A stretch of 12,982 nucleotides of DNA, taken from Thermodesulfovibrio sp. (GTDB lineage Bacteria > Nitrospirota > Thermodesulfovibrionia > Thermodesulfovibrionales > JdFR-85). Below the pieces are notes generated by a model. The model was not told the DNA's origin, made no database searches, and saw only the letters and a program-made list of their open reading frames with translations. Location of the stretch: assembly GCA_027050975.1 (NCBI GenBank), contig JALUAR010000064.1, forward strand, positions 1 to 12,982, in the 5' to 3' direction. Positions within the stretch are counted from its first letter, which is position 1, and every line of letters begins with the position of its first letter. Below are positions 12,080 to 12,982 of this stretch, piece after piece. A program made the translations under genes and the position numbers.

Positions 12080-12982
12080 GGAGATAATCCTTGCCGTTAC
12101 AGGTGGAATTGCTGCTTATAAAGCTGCAGACATTACAAGAATGTTAATAAAGGAGGAAGCCTCTGTTACGATTCTGATGACAGAGGCGGCCTCCAGGTTC
12201 ATCTCCCCTCTAACATTTGAGACCCTTTCGGGAAAAAAGGTTCATACCGATATTTTTGAGGACCCCCTTTCGCATATACATCTTACTGAGAAGGCTGACC
12301 TCTTTCTTATTGCTCCTGCAACAGCAAACATCATAGGGAAGATAGCCAGCGGAATTGCCGATGATATTGTAAGTCTTAGTCTGCTTGCTTTCCAGGGGCC
12401 GGTTCTGTTTGCCCCTGCCATGAACTGGAGGATGTATGAAAACCCGACGGTTGTCCGTAATATCCTGGTGTTGAAGGAGAGAGGATTTCATGAGATTCCA
12501 CCCGAGGAGGGAAAGTTAGCCTGTGGTGAGCATGGAAGAGGGAGGATGGCCCCTGCTGAAGCGATTGTGGAACAGGTTAGGATTGTACTTGCTCCAAAGG
12601 ATCTGTCAGGAAAAAAGATAGTTGTTACGGCAGGTCCGACAAGGGAGTTTATAGATCCCGTCAGATTTATATCCAATCCTTCAACCGGAAAAATGGGATA
12701 TGCAATGGCCAGGGTGGCTGCGGCAAGGGGAGCGGATGTTGTTCTAATCAGTGGTCCCACCATGCTGGCTCCTCCGTCAAATGTCAGCTTCGAAAAGGTG
12801 GAAACAACCATGGAAATGCTTGAGGCGGTCAGAAGAAATCTGGAAGGAGCAGAACTGTTAATAATGGCTGCCGCTCCTGCTGATTTTGCTCCGGAAAAAA
12901 CAGCGGAAAAGAAAATAAGCAAAGGCAGGCTAAAGTCTTTAGAGTTGAAACCGGCAGTTGATATTCTTCAGAAGATCAGGGG
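12054..12982 (+). CDS. coaBC: Bifunctional CoaBC (phosphopantothenoylcysteine decarboxylase/synthetase), 3' end outside window
   Basis: An open frame without a stop runs to the window end (309 complete codons) and encodes most of CoaBC (Dfp), which makes 4'-phosphopantetheine precursors for coenzyme A. The CoaC half shows the flavin-binding VTGGIAAYKAADI, the active-site His in SHIHLTEKADL, APATANIIGKIASGIADD, the APAMN motif with its catalytic Asn, and the ACGEHGRGRM flap with catalytic Cys. The CoaB half begins with KKIVVTAGPTREFIDPVRFI and SNPSTGKMGYAMA and shows MAAAPADFAP and KPAVDIL before the edge. The ATG at 12054 overlaps rpoZ by 26 bases. A TTG at 12063 in the same frame, giving LSLRNKEIILAVTGG, is an alternative; no strong Shine-Dalgarno sequence distinguishes them. 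Confidence 0.95.
   Translation, partial: MSSLSLRNKEIILAVTGGIAAYKAADITRMLIKEEASVTILMTEAASRFISPLTFETLSGKKVHTDIFEDPLSHIHLTEKADLFLIAPATANIIGKIASGIADDIVSLSLLAFQGPVLFAPAMNWRMYENPTVVRNILVLKERGFHEIPPEEGKLACGEHGRGRMAPAEAIVEQVRIVLAPKDLSGKKIVVTAGPTREFIDPVRFISNPSTGKMGYAMARVAAARGADVVLISGPTMLAPPSNVSFEKVETTMEMLEAVRRNLEGAELLIMAAAPADFAPEKTAEKKISKGRLKSLELKPAVDILQKIR

Noticed and set aside
1..12982. CRISPR array, rRNA genes, intact insertion sequence or defence system
   Set aside because: No regularly spaced repeats, rRNA sequence, transposase or integrase frame, or recognisable immunity gene was found on either strand.

Overview
The window looks like a chromosomal segment of an anaerobic bacterium with a Wood-Ljungdahl (reductive acetyl-CoA) type C1 metabolism. 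The evidence is a cytoplasmic, iron-sulfur-rich selenocysteine formate dehydrogenase close to formate-tetrahydrofolate ligase, the first two steps of the methyl branch. Moderate GC content, strong Shine-Dalgarno sequences and the block yicC-remA-gmk-rpoZ-coaBC would fit Nitrospirota or a deltaproteobacterial-type lineage. The sequence alone does not settle the taxonomy.

Layout. (1) 65-5039, plus strand: a tight three-gene operon encoding a NuoE-like [2Fe-2S] protein, a NuoF-like flavin/iron-sulfur protein with extra N- and C-terminal cluster domains, and a molybdopterin formate dehydrogenase catalytic subunit. The catalytic subunit is one gene (2346-5039) interrupted by an in-frame TGA at 3405-3407. 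The surrounding CARY-U-HSPTVVGL context and a SECIS-type hairpin right behind it show that the TGA is selenocysteine. (2) 5040-5258: an intergenic gap with two related GC-rich palindromes. (3) 5259-5717: a stand-alone cyclic-nucleotide-binding-fold protein without a DNA-binding domain. (4) 5709-6140: a decayed, frameshifted four-helix-bundle (23S rRNA intervening-sequence type) gene flanked by AT-rich inverted repeats. (5) 6161-7924: fhs, closed by a clear intrinsic terminator. (6) 7991-8705: about 700 bases without a convincing gene, with a near-consensus sigma-70 promoter, a structured leader-like hairpin, three copies of a degenerate ~36-bp repeat and possible coding debris. (7) 8706-9488, minus strand: an isolated trpC. 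(8) 9658-12982, plus strand: yicC, remA, gmk, a 259-base gap with a possible promoter, rpoZ, and coaBC running off the window end.

How the genes work together. The formate dehydrogenase complex would interconvert CO2 and formate, and Fhs would activate formate onto tetrahydrofolate. The NuoE/NuoF pair normally carries electrons between the catalytic subunit and NAD(H). Here the NuoF-like subunit has lost about six residues from its most conserved FMN/NADH-binding loop and carries further substitutions in the nucleotide pocket. Its true electron partner is therefore the most open biochemical question in the window. The yicC-coaBC block is housekeeping (RNA metabolism, GMP kinase, RNA polymerase omega, coenzyme A synthesis) and is functionally separate from the formate genes.
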